This document shows, in pieces, positions 1 to 6,866 of a stretch of DNA of 17,539 bases (positions within the stretch are counted from its first letter, which is position 1; each line of letters opens with the position of its first letter). This DNA is from Baffinella frigidus. Its lineage: Eukaryota > Cryptophyceae > Cryptomonadales > Baffinellaceae. The position numbers were made by a program, and so were the translations under genes. The notes beneath the pieces are model-generated. The model did not search any database. It saw only the letters and a list, made by a program, of their open reading frames with translations, and was not told the DNA's origin. Location: contig MU646466.1 of the NCBI GenBank assembly GCA_026770585.1, forward strand, positions 384,171 to 401,709, in the 5' to 3' direction.

Positions 1-110
1 GGTGGTGTTGGTGGTGTTGGTGGTGTTGGTGGTGTTGGTGGTGTTGGTGGTGTTGGTGGTGTTGGTGGTGTTGGTGGTGTTGGTGGTGTTGGTGGTGTTG
101 GTGTTGTTAA
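1..110. repeat. 9-bp minisatellite (GGTGGTGTT)n
   Basis: About twelve near-perfect tandem copies of GGTGGTGTT open the window and end in a short degenerate tail (GGTGTTGTTAATGTTG). No convincing coding context surrounds it. It is most simply an intronic or intergenic minisatellite upstream of the first recognisable exon. Confidence 0.95.
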
Positions 111-154
111 TGTTGTCGCGGGATCGTGCCGGGCGGGGCAGGACGGGTCTGCCA

Positions 155-300
155 GCTGAATCTCCATACAAGTATTAATTGATTGCTTTTGGCAACGAAA
201 ATTACTACACGATTTGCTCATAAAAGTAATAGTAAAGCGTTTGTGTAGTAAATTTCGTTGCACCAAAAGCAATTGATTAATACTTTTGTGGAGATGAAGC
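155..300. mobile_element. Fold-back MITE-like element, copy 1
   Basis: This is a long imperfect inverted repeat. The left arm reads GCTGAATCTCCATACAAGTA, then TTAATTGATTGCTTTT and GGCAACGAAAATTACTACAC. The right arm returns as its reverse complement and ends GGAGATGAAGC. A loop of about 34 bp contains GCTCATAAAAGTAATAGTAA. The core (GCAACGAAAWTTACTACAC plus loop) recurs at 973-1117 and 11776-11912; here the loop is in the opposite orientation to those two. There is no coding capacity, so it is a non-autonomous fold-back element whose mobilising transposase is unknown. A clear target-site duplication was not identified. Confidence 0.8.
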
Positions 301-366
301 TGTTGACTCGATTCGTGCACACACATGGCCACTCCTCCTTGACTCTGCTCGTGTGTAGGACAAACC

Positions 367-403
367 ACACTGACTCTCCTCTTGTGCAGAGGAGAGTCAG
401 TGT
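367..403. other. Perfect 15-bp inverted repeat (hairpin)
   Basis: ACACTGACTCTCCTC at 367-381 and GAGGAGAGTCAGTGT at 389-403 are perfect reverse complements separated by a 7-base loop (ttgtgca). It lies in the non-coding stretch before exon A, in a region of related short direct repeats (cactcctccttgactctg / cacccctccttgcctctg). It may be a small fold-back insertion or a structured RNA element; nothing indicates which. Confidence 0.85.
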
Positions 404-527
404 AGTGTGTGGACACCCCTCCTTGCCTCTGTTTTTTTTGCTTACATGGGCACATACCCCAGACCCTGTTCTTGTGCATGCATTCACATAACTTATTGGC
501 TATGTCCGTGTGCATGCACGGGCACAG

Positions 528-641
528 ATCCGTGAAGCGAACGCACGCTGGGATTTGCAGGTGCATCACCAGACGATTCTCTCCTACGCCAAATGGCGCC
601 TCGAACGCGCGTGCACTCGCTACCAGCACTTCTGCGAAGAG
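528..641 (+). CDS. Exon A of TPR-protein gene (first recognisable exon)
   Basis: An open 38-codon block lies between a possible acceptor (gggcacag at 520-527) and a strong donor, GAAGAG|gtgagt, at 642. The peptide starts IREANARWDLQV and ends with ERACTRYQHFCEE; it is helical and rich in charged and aromatic residues. It is phase 0 at both ends. An alternative acceptor is the internal gatttgcag, which would start the exon at GTGCATCAC. No start codon is credible here, so the gene probably begins upstream of the window. I do not recognise a named domain. Its assignment to the same gene as the TPR exons rests on strand, phase and proximity. Confidence 0.55.
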
Positions 642-650
642 GTGAGTTGT

Positions 651-690
651 TCGCTCGCTCTCTGTCTCTGTCTCTGTTTGTGCGTCTGTC

Positions 691-737
<47 letters not shown>

Positions 738-903
738 TTGTCTCTGTATTTCTCTCTGTCTCGCTCTCTCTCTATTTCTCTCGCTGGCCTTCTCTCTCTC
801 TCTCTCGCTCTATCTCGCGCTCTCTCTCTCTTTCTCTCTTTCTCTCTTTCTCTCTCTCTCTCTCTCGTTCTCTCTTTCTCTCTCTCTCTTTCTCTCTCTC
901 TCC
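651..903. repeat. TCTG and CT microsatellites in intron after exon A
   Basis: A (TCTG)n run is followed by long (CT)n tracts with TTT interruptions. Apparent serine/leucine-rich ORFs on the + strand and arginine/glutamate-rich ORFs on the - strand are artefacts of this repeat. It begins right after the exon A donor, so it is intronic. Confidence 0.95.
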
Positions 904-972
904 GCGCGTGCCTTGGCATCTCGTCATATCCCGATTTGACAAGGTTGACTCCTCGGCATGTGTTCACCCCAC

Positions 973-1117
973 CTTCATCTCAACAAAAGTAATAATTAAT
1001 TGCTTTTTGCGCAACGAAATTTACTACACAAATGCTCCACTATTACTTGTATGAGCTAATTGTGTAGTAATTTTCGTTGCCCAAAAGCAATTAATTAATA
1101 CTTGTATCGAGATTAAC
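973..1117. mobile_element. Fold-back MITE-like element, copy 2
   Basis: This inverted repeat has the same arms and core as copy 1. The left arm contains ATCTCAACAAAAGTAATAAT, TTAATTGC and GCAACGAAATTTACTACACA. The right arm is TGTGTAGTAATTTTCGTTGC, CAAAAGCAATTAATTAATAC and ends with GAGAT (1109-1113). The loop (aatgctccactattacttgt...) is the reverse complement of the loop in copy 1, so it sits in the opposite orientation. It lies in the intron between exons A and B. Confidence 0.8.
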
Positions 1118-1230
1118 CCTGCAGCATGGTTCGATTCCTCGGCGACGATGCATGCACACGGGGATCGCTTGTCAACAATGGCTGCCTCAATTCATTTCGG
1201 CTGCCTCCATTGATTTTGGGTTTTCCGCTG

Positions 1231-1372
1231 TCTCTCTGTCGCTGCTTGTCTGCCTCTCTCTCTTTCTCTCACTCACTCTCTCTCACTCTATCTCGCTCTC
1301 CCTCTCCTCCTCTGACTGTATCTCGCTCTCTCTCTTTCCTTTTCTCTCCCTTGCTCTCTCTCTCTCTCCTGA
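1231..1372. repeat. CT-rich microsatellite
   Basis: A second pyrimidine-rich stretch (tctctctgtcgctg..., ctctctctttcc...) lies immediately upstream of the first decayed copy of exon B. It is not coding. Confidence 0.9.
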
Positions 1373-1394
1373 AAGCATGTGCCCACACGTGCAG

Positions 1395-1475
1395 ATGCAG
1401 AAAGCATGGGAGAGTTCCGAGGACAAGATCGTGACCCCCTGGATCGAACGCCCGTACTTCCAGTTCCTGACCCTG
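1395..1475 (+). pseudogene. Exon B copy 1 (decayed)
   Basis: The copy follows an acceptor-like gcag and reads MQKAWESSEDKIVTPWIERP then YFQF. It matches exon B closely for about 22 codons and then diverges (CTGACCCTGCC) with no donor. Relative to the complete exon it has several substitutions (P to S, S to I, R to Q). It is the first of a ladder of exon B copies in this intron. Confidence 0.75.
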
Positions 1476-1506
1476 CCAAACCTGACAAGAAGGATTCTCT
1501 GGTGCA

Positions 1507-1590
1507 GATGCAGACAGCGTGGGTGAGTCCAGGAGACAAGAGTGTGACACCCTGGATCGAACGCCCCTACTCCCGTTTCCTGTCCCTGAT
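1507..1590 (+). pseudogene. Exon B copy 2 (decayed)
   Basis: The copy follows gtgcag and reads MQTAWVSPGDKSVTPWIERP then YSRF, after which homology is lost as in copy 1. The TGGGTGAGTCC inside it looks like a cryptic donor. The frame is open. Confidence 0.75.
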
Positions 1591-1621
1591 AATACTCCCT
1601 CCTACACTCCCTCGTACACAG

Positions 1622-1680
1622 ATGCAGAGAGTGTGAAGGAGTCCAGAAGACAGGAGCGCACTCCCCGGGATCTAGCGCCC
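1622..1680 (+). pseudogene. Exon B copy 3 (strongly decayed)
   Basis: The copy follows acag and reads ATG CAG AGA GTG TGA, so it has an in-frame stop at the fifth codon, plus further divergence (AGTCCAGAAGACAGGAGCGC). It is clearly non-functional as an exon. Confidence 0.7.
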
Positions 1681-1734
1681 CAATCACGTTTCTGCTGCTC
1701 CTGACCCTGGCCCGACCAATTCTCTGATGCGCAG

Positions 1735-1842
1735 ATGCAGAAAGCATGGGAGAGTCCCGAGGACAAGAGCGTGACGCCCTGGATCGAACGGCCGTACTTC
1801 CGGTTCCGGTATCGCAGCTACGGCATCTTCGTCAAACGCGAG
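1735..1842 (+). CDS. Exon B of TPR-protein gene (best copy)
   Basis: An open 36-codon block lies between acceptor gatgcgcag and donor CGCGAG|gtttca. The peptide begins MQKAWESPEDKSVTPWIERP and continues YFRFRYRSYGIFVKRE. It has no TPR signature; it is aromatic and basic, and I do not recognise the fold. It is phase 0 at both ends and so joins exon A in frame. The ATG at its first codon could in principle be a start, but the upstream acceptor and the copies beginning at the same point favour an internal exon. It is the only one of six copies that keeps both an acceptor and a donor. Confidence 0.65.
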
Positions 1843-2081
1843 GTTTCAACCCTAGACTCTTAACAACCGTAAACCGTAGACCGTGAACCACTCCGAAACC
1901 GCTTCGTCAAACGCAAGGTCCGTCCTTCCCCCATGCCTCCTCTCCTCTCGCCCCTCCTCCCAGCGTTCTCTCACCCATCCATCGTAGCCTCCTCTTGCCC
2001 CTCCACCTAGCGTCCATCCACCCTCCCACCAAGCATCTTCTCGCCCTTCAGCGCTTCCACAAAGCCTCCTATCGTCCCTCC
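1843..2081 (+). repeat. Intron part of the exon-B tandem unit
   Basis: The sequence gtttcaaccctagactctta after exon B recurs word for word after the next copy (from 2175). The segment ccaccaagcatcttctcgcc before copy 5 recurs before copy 6. The unit period is about 332 bp for the first step and 351 bp for the second. Confidence 0.85.
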
Positions 2082-2174
2082 GAGAGTCCAGAAGACAAGA
2101 GCGTGACGCCCTGGATCGAACACCCGTACTTCCGGTTCCGCTATCGCAGCTACGGCATCTTCGTCAAACGCGAG
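2082..2174 (+). pseudogene. Exon B copy 5 (5' truncated, donor kept)
   Basis: This copy keeps 31 codons of exon B in an open frame, starting at ESPEDKSVTPWIEHPYFRFR, and the same donor and intron start (GAG|gtttcaacc). The five first codons and the acceptor are replaced by gcctcctatcgtccctccgag. A pyrimidine-rich tract and an AG exist there, so a new acceptor is conceivable but unproven. It is either a decayed copy or a candidate alternative exon. Confidence 0.7.
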
Positions 2175-2432
2175 GTTTCAACCCTAGACTCTTAACAACC
2201 GTAAACCGTAGACCCTGACCCCTAACCCCTGAACCCTTCCTGAACCACTTCGTCAAAAGCGAGTTCCGTCCTCCTAACTAGCATCATATCCTCTCATCCC
2301 TCCTACTTCCTTCTAGGGTCCCAGCGCCCTCCCACCTAGCCTCCTCTCGCCCCGCCACAAACATCCATCCACCCTCCCACCAAGCATCTTCTCGCCCTTC
2401 AGCGCTTCCACAAAGCCTCCTATCGTCTTTCC

Positions 2433-2522
2433 GAGAGTCCAGAAGACAAGAGCGCGATGCCCTGGATCCAACGCCCGTACTTCCGGTTCCGCTATCGCAG
2501 CTACGGCATCTTCGTCAAACGC
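2433..2522 (+). pseudogene. Exon B copy 6 (5' truncated, donor lost)
   Basis: The copy is open through SPEDKSAMPWIQRPYFRFRY and RSYGIFVKR, with two substitutions in the first part (VT to AM, E to Q). The donor has mutated (CGCtattcttc in place of CGCGAGgtttca). It shares the truncated 5' border and upstream segment with copy 5, so the two arose by tandem duplication of the already truncated unit. Confidence 0.7.
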
Positions 2523-2544
2523 TATTCTTCAACACTGGACCCTA

Positions 2545-2815
2545 TCACCTAAACCCTAAACCCTAAACCCTAAACCCTAAACTCTGCCCAAACAGTAAAC
2601 ACTAAACCTTGAACCCCAAACCCCAAACCCAAAACCCTACACACTGAACCCTAAACCCAAAACCCTAAACACTCAACCCTACTCCCTACTCCCTAAACTC
2701 TACACCTTACATCCCAAACCCTAAACCCTAAAACCTAAAACCCTGACCCCTACACCCTACACCCCAACCCCGAAACTCTGAACCCCAAACCCTAAACCCG
2801 AATCCCCAACCCCTA
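2545..2815. repeat. Degenerate telomere-like CCCTAAA array
   Basis: The core is four consecutive CCCTAAA units (around 2550-2580). Variants follow: CCCCAAA, CCCAAAA, CCCTACA, CCCTGA, CCCTACT. This is the C-rich strand of a TTTAGGG-type repeat. It ends immediately before exon C. The G-rich strand is antisense to the gene. Confidence 0.9.
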
Positions 2816-2822
2816 ATTACAG

Positions 2823-2909
2823 ATCCAATGGAGGGGCGACGACCACGTGTGTGGCTCGCCGGATGCTGAACAGCAAGTTTTCGAAGACACCAAGCACTGC
2901 TTCCCTGAG
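2823..2909 (+). CDS. Exon C of TPR-protein gene
   Basis: An open 29-codon block starts IQWRGDDHVCGSPDAEQQVF and ends EDTKHCFPE, after acceptor ccctaattacag. The DAEQQVF segment resembles a TPR second helix and matches DAQQVF in exon R. The exon ends GAG followed by gcatgc, so the donor would be GC rather than GT. Two neighbouring copies have GAG|gtttg at the same place. An alternative acceptor is the internal gctgaacag just before CAAGTTTTC. It is phase 0 at both ends and joins D in frame. Confidence 0.55.
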
Positions 2910-2980
2910 GCATGCACCCCTCTGCATGATTCAGTGATTGCGTTGGTGCCATTGTTGCTTTGTTGCCTGTATGGCCGGAT

Positions 2981-3025
2981 CCTCAACAGCAAGTGTTCGA
3001 GGACACCAAACACTGCAACCCCGAG
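2981..3025 (+). pseudogene. Exon C copy 2 with canonical donor
   Basis: The copy reads PQQQVFEDTKHCNPE in frame and ends GAG|gtttgg. It differs from exon C by synonymous changes (GTT/GTG, GAA/GAG, AAG/AAA, CCT/CCC) and a few replacements (TTC to AAC among them). The shared GCCGGAT just upstream shows the duplication covers only the 3' half of the exon. Confidence 0.7.
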
Positions 3026-3048
3026 GTTTGGAACCCTTAGAAAGATTG

Positions 3049-3091
3049 AGAACAGCAAGTTTTCGAGGACACCAAACACTGCTTTCCCGAG
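3049..3091 (+). pseudogene. Exon C copy 3, same peptide
   Basis: The copy encodes EQQVFEDTKHCFPE, identical to exon C over this stretch, with only synonymous base changes. It ends GAG followed by gcatca (GC). No good acceptor precedes it other than the AG of gaacag. Confidence 0.7.
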
Positions 3092-3161
3092 GCATCAACC
3101 CCCCACCGCACGATTCGGATTGCGTGGTTGAGTGATTGAGTGATTGAGTGCATGCCGTGGT

Positions 3162-3204
3162 TGAATATTAAGTGTTCGAGGACACCAGGCACTGCTTCCC
3201 CGAG
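3162..3204 (+). pseudogene. Exon C copy 4 (in-frame stop)
   Basis: The copy reads GAA TAT TAA GTG TTC GAG GAC ACC, so it carries a stop where the others have CAG or CAA. It ends GAG|gtttgt. Confidence 0.65.
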
Positions 3205-3263
3205 GTTTGTACCCCTCTGCGCGATTCAGAATGATTGATTGCGTCATTGTGTGAGTGCGTGCA

Positions 3264-3360
3264 TGACGGCGTTGAACAACACCTATTCGAGGATGAAAAA
3301 CACTTATTCGAGGACAACACCTATTCGAGGATTGAACAACACCTATTCGAGGCCCCGAGG
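3264..3360 (+). repeat. Minisatellite derived from exon C
   Basis: Four tandem units share the word TATTCGAGG with varying spacers (aacaacacctattcgagga, aaaaacacttattcgagga). Each resembles the exon C core (aacagcaagtgttcgaggac), so a piece of exon appears to have been amplified into a minisatellite. Confidence 0.6.
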
Positions 3361-3392
3361 CACCCCCCCCCCCCGCACCAACACTCGACACG

Positions 3393-3433
3393 AGCAGCAA
3401 GGGCGTGATGACACCACCCACTGCTTCCTCGAG
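3393..3433 (+). pseudogene. Exon C copy 6 (degenerate)
   Basis: The stretch gagcagcaagggcgtgatgacaccacccactgcttcctcgag aligns with the exon C core but is scrambled in the middle. It lies just after a 14-base C-rich homopolymer tract (3362-3375). Confidence 0.5.
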
Positions 3434-3600
3434 GCCTGAACTCCGCTTCAACCCCGCAGAAACTCTGACCCATCAACCGTGGGATGGTGTACACAACTCC
3501 CTGATGTGTCAGCACTGCGGCAGCATCGGATGTTTCAGCCCTGATGCAACCTCTGATATTTCGGTGCAGGCAGCCTCTGACGTGTGTTGTTCTGCGGCAG

Positions 3601-3639
3601 CCGGGGAAAGAGCCCACGGGCGTCAACCGCGACGAATAG
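3601..3639 (+). pseudogene. Exon D copy (stop-terminated)
   Basis: After acceptor-like ctgcggcag it reads PGKEPTGVNRDE and then TAG. It matches the first 12 codons of exon D (PGKEPKCVNCDD) and then ends in a stop. The surrounding 3490-3720 holds short repeats of the form agccctgatgcagcctcgga. Confidence 0.7.
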
Positions 3640-3823
3640 GCCAAACGCCTTTGATGTTTCCGCCCTGATGCAGCCTCGGATATCTCAGCCCTGCGGCTTC
3701 CTCTGCTGTTTCTGTTTCGGCAGCTGGTGGTTGCTGGTGGTTGGGGCGTCCGGCGCACTCGATGCTCCTCGCAAACTGGCTGGCAGAGGGTGCTTTCTGT
3801 CTGACGGTTGCGCCCTGTGACAG

Positions 3824-3924
3824 CCGGGAAAAGAGCCCAAGTGCGTCAACTGCGACGATTGGGAGTGCTCCCAGGACGAAGACGAATTCCAAGCCTCCCT
3901 CGCCAAGACCCCGAACAACGTCAG
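3824..3924 (+). CDS. Exon D of TPR-protein gene (Cys/acidic segment)
   Basis: The exon follows acceptor cctgtgacag and ends GTCAG|gtagct. The peptide begins PGKEPKCVNCDDWECSQDED, then EFQASLAKTPNNV. Three cysteines in C-x2-C-x4-C spacing precede an acidic stretch; with no fourth ligand in the exon a zinc site is only a possibility. It enters in phase 0 and leaves after two bases (AG). These pair with the single C at the start of exon E to give Ser, so NNV-S-ALVDYG reads through. Confidence 0.7.
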
Positions 3925-3927
3925 GTA

Positions 3928-4012
3928 GCTCACCTGCCTACCTACATGCTCACCTACATACCTACCTACATGCTCACCTACCTACCTGCCAACCTGCGCA
4001 CCTACCCACCTA
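3928..4012. repeat. ACCT/ACAT minisatellite
   Basis: Repeats of cctacctacatgctcac and ctacctacctgcc begin directly after the exon D donor. They are intronic. Confidence 0.85.
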
Positions 4013-4137
4013 ACGAAAAAACTGGTCACCGTCTCACATGAGGGACACTGACCCCACTCCTGGGTGGTCCATCTGGCCTTCTCGCAGGCGGAACACTAAC
4101 GCAAGTGCTCGGTGCCTGACTCCTCTCCTCCTTGGCA

Positions 4138-4203
4138 GCGCGCTGGTGGACTCCTGACCTTCTGACCCGAGTCTTGCTTCGACTGACCCGAGTCTTGCTT
4201 CGA
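4138..4203 (+). pseudogene. Exon E start copy plus 21-bp direct repeat
   Basis: The word ccttggcagCGCGCTGGTGGACT at 4131-4152 duplicates the exon E acceptor and first codons and then diverges. It is followed by two perfect 21-bp copies of ctgacccgagtcttgcttcg plus a (4162-4182 and 4183-4203), immediately upstream of the real exon E. Confidence 0.7.
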
Positions 4204-4227
4204 ACTAACCGCACTCCTCCTTGGCAG

Positions 4228-4303
4228 CGCGCTGGTGGACTACGGAGTGCTGCTGATGCGCGATACGAATCGCTCTACCGAAGGGGAAGCCCTCTTCCGC
4301 CAG
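4228..4303 (+). CDS. Exon E of TPR-protein gene
   Basis: The exon follows acceptor ctccttggcag. After one base completing the codon from D it reads ALVDYGVLLMRDTNRSTEGE and then ALFRQ. The pattern YG..L (helix A), then E-A-L-F-R-Q-A-L (helix B), is a TPR, completed by ALALPDP from exon F. It ends CGCCAG followed by gccccc, so a GC donor is implied; no GT donor is near. A downstream copy has CAG|gactcc at the same site. Confidence 0.65.
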
Positions 4304-4614
4304 GCCCCCCCCCACCCCAGAGATATTGGTAATTTATCGCCAAACAAGATTGGTAATTTATTGCCGCACATGCCCCCCCCCACCCCAACCACCTTGCACT
4401 CGCCTCTGCTTTTATTCCCGCCAGCCCTGCCCCCGTTCCCGCCAATCTCATCTCGGACCATACCACAATATGTCCTGATGGAAAGGCGTAAGATAGCATC
4501 ATTTGATGCCTGAAATAGCATATACACCCTTACCTTCCGCGTGGGGAGCCTAAGATAGTGGGCCAGATTCTGTCTTGGTCCGAAATTAAATCCTGCATCC
4601 ACCCCCCACTCCCT

Positions 4615-4652
4615 CGAATCGCTGTAGCGAGGGGGAGGCTCTCGTCCGCCAG
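4615..4652 (+). pseudogene. Exon E copy (3' half)
   Basis: cgaatcgctgtagcgagggg followed by gaggctctcgtccgccag aligns with the second half of exon E. An in-frame TAG replaces TAC. The base after CAG begins gactcc (GA). Confidence 0.7.
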
Positions 4653-5073
4653 GACTCCCGTACCCCCACGCGCTGCACTCACTCAGCACGCGAGATGAAG
4701 ATGGCCTGGCAGTGAACAACCCTTCTCCCCCCTACACCTTATTGCCACCCGCATGGCACGCACTCTCCCCCAGTAACATCTCGATTTGTTCCTGCGAGGA
4801 TGTCCTGCCGGCATTCCGCGGGGTGCTGCAGTATGGAACATCCTCTCCGCCCCCCTCCCCCCCCCCCACCGCCCACCCCCCTCCGACGCCCTGTGACGGT
4901 GGGGGTGGGGTTTAGAGGCGGAGAGGATGAATTCGTATGCGACAATGGCAGTGCTGAGACTCGTTCCCGCCAATGGCAGTGCTGAGACGTGGGCACCATA
5001 GTGCTGCCCCTCTTTCCCGACTTCCCAAGGCTCGCTGTCAGTAGGGTGCGTGGCTGATGACCCCCCCCTTTCA
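4653..5073 (+). other. Intron E-F, C-rich, no gene seen
   Basis: This stretch holds poly-C runs, short direct repeats (cgccaatggcagtgctgaga), and decayed units that foreshadow exon F acceptors (gtagggtgcgtggctgatga). No open frame shows family signal on either strand. Confidence 0.6.
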
Positions 5074-5109
5074 GGCGCTGGTGTTGCCGAACCCGGGGCT
5101 GGACCCTAC
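5074..5109 (+). pseudogene. Exon F copy 1 (5' part, acceptor kept)
   Basis: The copy follows ccccccctttcag and reads ALVLPNPGLDPT, matching the first 11 codons of exon F (ALALPDPGLDP). The preceding intron (gggtgcgtggctgatga + poly-C) is also duplicated; the offset to the real exon is 119 bp. Unlike most copies it retains the acceptor rather than the donor. Confidence 0.75.
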
Positions 5110-5192
5110 GTGGGTGGCTCGCGGGCGCTCCGTAGGGTGCAGAAGTATGCAACACACCAGGGTGCTTGGCTGAGCCCCCCCCCCCTTTGCAG

Positions 5193-5330
5193 GCGCTGGC
5201 ATTACCTGACCCGGGGCTGGACCCTGTGCGCGTGGACACGGATGGGTGGGAGGATGGTGATGATGATGAGGAGGAGGAGGCGGGAGAGGCGCCTGAGGTG
5301 AAGATGGCTCTGCCGGGGGATGGCATCCCG
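5193..5330 (+). CDS. Exon F of TPR-protein gene (TPR end and acidic linker)
   Basis: The exon has 46 codons in phase 0, between a strong acceptor (poly-C, then ctttgcag) and donor ATCCCG|gtaaag. The peptide starts ALALPDPGLDPVRVDTDGWE, closing the TPR begun in exon E. It then has an acidic run (DGDDDEEEEAGEAPE) and ends VKMALPGDGIP. The linker is probably disordered and exposed. Extending past the donor would reach a stop soon after, so splicing here is favoured. Next in frame is exon G (EDVAPRF). Confidence 0.75.
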
Positions 5331-5427
5331 GTAAAGCCCCTGCAGCCTTGTGACTGCTTCAGGAGCTGAATGTCTTACGTTGGATCCCCTATTGCTCTAC
5401 TCCGCTAAGGTCCACCCTTCAGTGACT

Positions 5428-5463
5428 GAGGTGAATTTGGCTCTGCCGGGGGATGGCACTCCG
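5428..5463 (+). pseudogene. Exon F copy 3 (3' part, donor kept)
   Basis: GAGGTGAATTTGGCTCTGCC followed by GGGGGATGGCACTCCG|gtgagg encodes EVNLALPGDGTP against EVKMALPGDGIP in exon F. The donor here (CCG|gtgagg) is stronger than that of exon F itself, so an alternative 3' border or exon is conceivable. Confidence 0.7.
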
Positions 5464-5487
5464 GTGAGGCCCTCCCACGCTCATCTC

Positions 5488-5618
5488 GAAAGATGACTGA
5501 ACCAGTTCCCCAATTAGACCTGCTCATTTAATTAGGAGGCCTAATCAAATGTACTATGCCCCAAGTAATTTATCCTATTCAATCTCTTATTGAAAAGGAA
5601 CTGATTCAGTTATCTTCC
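5488..5618. mobile_element. Fold-back MITE-like element (second family)
   Basis: The left arm GAAAGATGACTGAACCAGTTCC (as gaaagatgactgaacc + agttcc, 5488-5509) is the imperfect reverse complement of the right arm at 5597-5618 (ggaactgattcagttatctt), with about 19 of 22 positions pairing. The AT-rich interior contains a near-palindrome, attaggaggcctaat. Its low GC contrasts with the C-rich intron around it. It has no coding capacity. Confidence 0.65.
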
Positions 5619-6134
5619 GATATACACTCCCTCCACCCGACACGCTGGCCTCTGTATCGTTTGGCGCAAGTTCGCGGGCAAGCGCCGACCGAAAGAAGAA
5701 AGACACGGAGGATGAGAGGATGAGACCCGCCCATACCCTGCTCCCTGGAACCCACGCGCTGGCCTTACCTAGGCCTCACAGCGGGCTACGAAGGGATTTT
5801 CAGCCCAAATCGGGCCACCTTTCCGTTACTTTATCCGAAAGAACCCCCCTATGTCCCTACGGGTTGCCTACCGTAGGGTTCTGGGTCTTATTGCTTAGGG
5901 GTTATGCACATCCCTTGGAAGTCCGCTGTGTCGACCCCCCACCGTGGCATCTGCATCCCAGACTCGATGCCCCGCGACCTCATGCATCCTTGACCCCCCC
6001 CGCCCTGTGCTGCGCATCAATTGGTGCTTGTTGGAGCTATGTGGTGTGCATCATTTGGGGCTTGTTCGCGGGCACGTGCGGGCCGGGGGAGGAAGCCACG
6101 GCGGCAGGTATGGCCGTGACTTGCCTGGGCGCAG
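5619..6134 (+). other. Intron F-G, no exon seen
   Basis: Duplicated words include ttcgcgggca (5660s and 6060s) and gggctacgaag (5780s and 6170s). There is a CCCTACGG...CCGTAGGG hairpin at 5855-5878. A 180-codon ORF starting at 5720 runs across low-homology sequence and lacks family features, so I do not call it. Confidence 0.5.
5855..5878. other. CCCTACGG hairpin, copy 1
   Basis: CCCTACGG at 5855-5862 pairs with CCGTAGGG at 5871-5878 across an 8-base loop. The same arms recur at 14839-14863, and CCCTACCGTAGGG occurs inside the element at 8793-8893. Confidence 0.75.
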
Positions 6135-6161
6135 AAGGACCTTGCGTCGCGGTTCAGCTAA
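6135..6161 (+). pseudogene. Exon G copy 1 (stop)
   Basis: After acceptor-like ctgggcgcag it reads KDLASRFS and then TAA, matching EDVAPRFS of exon G. Confidence 0.65.
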
Positions 6162-6321
6162 CCACACGGTGGGCTACGAAGGTTTCGTTGGAGCTGGAAT
6201 TCAGGGTGATAAGTGACCAAATTGCACCAGAAAATTCTCCAAGTTGTCTCAAGGCAAGTTGACTTTTGATGAATGGTTCGTAATCTACCGTGTGGACCCT
6301 GAACCCCAAGCCCTGCACCAG

Positions 6322-6372
6322 GAGGACGTTGCGCCGCGGTTCAGCTCGAGGGTTACGGCCCTGCACAACCTC
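6322..6372 (+). pseudogene. Exon G copy 2 (5' half)
   Basis: The copy reads EDVAPRFSSRVTALHNL, identical to exon G at the protein level with synonymous differences (GTG/GTT, ACA/ACG, GCA/GCC). It then loses homology at cagatctcag. The upstream cag is the presumed acceptor. Confidence 0.75.
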
Positions 6373-6527
6373 AGATCTCAGGGAAGGATCCGAAGACGCG
6401 TGGATAGGAAGCCACGGAGCTGCACATAAGTCATAGGCAAAAACTGAAACCAAAAACTGAAAAACTGAAACCCTCAACGCACTAAAACCCTGAACTGGTT
6501 GCAACTCAAACCCTGAAGTGGTTGCAG

Positions 6528-6620
6528 GAGGACGTGGCGCCGCGGTTCAGCTCGAGGGTTACAGCACTGCACAACCTCGGGGTCGCACGCGCTCTCGCTG
6601 GCGACTACGACGAAGCTGAG
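6528..6620 (+). CDS. Exon G of TPR-protein gene
   Basis: The exon has 31 codons in phase 0, with acceptor gtggttgcag and donor GCTGAG|gtgcct. It reads EDVAPRFSSRVTALHNLGVA and then RALAGDYDEAE. The segment ALHNLGVARALAGDYDEAE is a textbook TPR helix A and turn (L-x-x-L-G at the right spacing, then DYDEA). Exon H supplies helix B (ALLREAIRLHP) with exact 34-residue spacing. This is the clearest family signal in the window. Confidence 0.9.
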
Positions 6621-6635
6621 GTGCCTAAGCTCCTG

Positions 6636-6866
6636 ACCCTCTGTTCTCTTTCTCCGTCTCTCCCTCTCTTCCTCTCTTCCTCTCTTCCTCTCTCCCTCTC
6701 TCCCTCTCTCCCTCTCTCCCTCTCTCCCTCTCTTCCTCTCTTCCTCTCTTCCTCTCTTCCTCTCTTCCTCTTTTCCTCTCTCCCGCTCTTCCTCTCTCCC
6801 GCTCTCCCGCTGTCCCTCTGTCCCTCTCTCGCTCTCCCTCTCTCTTTCCCCCTGTCCCTCTGCATC
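6636..6866. repeat. CCCTCTCTT minisatellite
   Basis: Tandem 8-9 bp units of the form CCTCTCTTC or CCCTCTCT start 16 bp after the exon G donor. Long serine/leucine/proline ORFs on + and arginine/glutamate ORFs on - are artefacts. Confidence 0.95.

Noticed and set aside
1-110. Glycine/valine repeat protein
   Set aside because: The 9-bp repeat would encode GGV repeats, but it has no start, no splice sites and no flanking coding signal.
510-992. 160-codon + strand ORF rich in SLSLCL repeats, and the 620-967 minus ORF rich in RE repeats
   Set aside because: Only the first 44 codons overlap real coding sequence (exon A); the rest is translated microsatellite.
4240-4719. 159-codon minus ORF
   Set aside because: Antisense shadow of exon E and poly-C introns; glycine-rich composition follows from the C tracts.
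5720-6262. 180-codon + strand ORF
   Set aside because: No family motif, spans intron duplications and a hairpin, and exon G copies lie in other frames.
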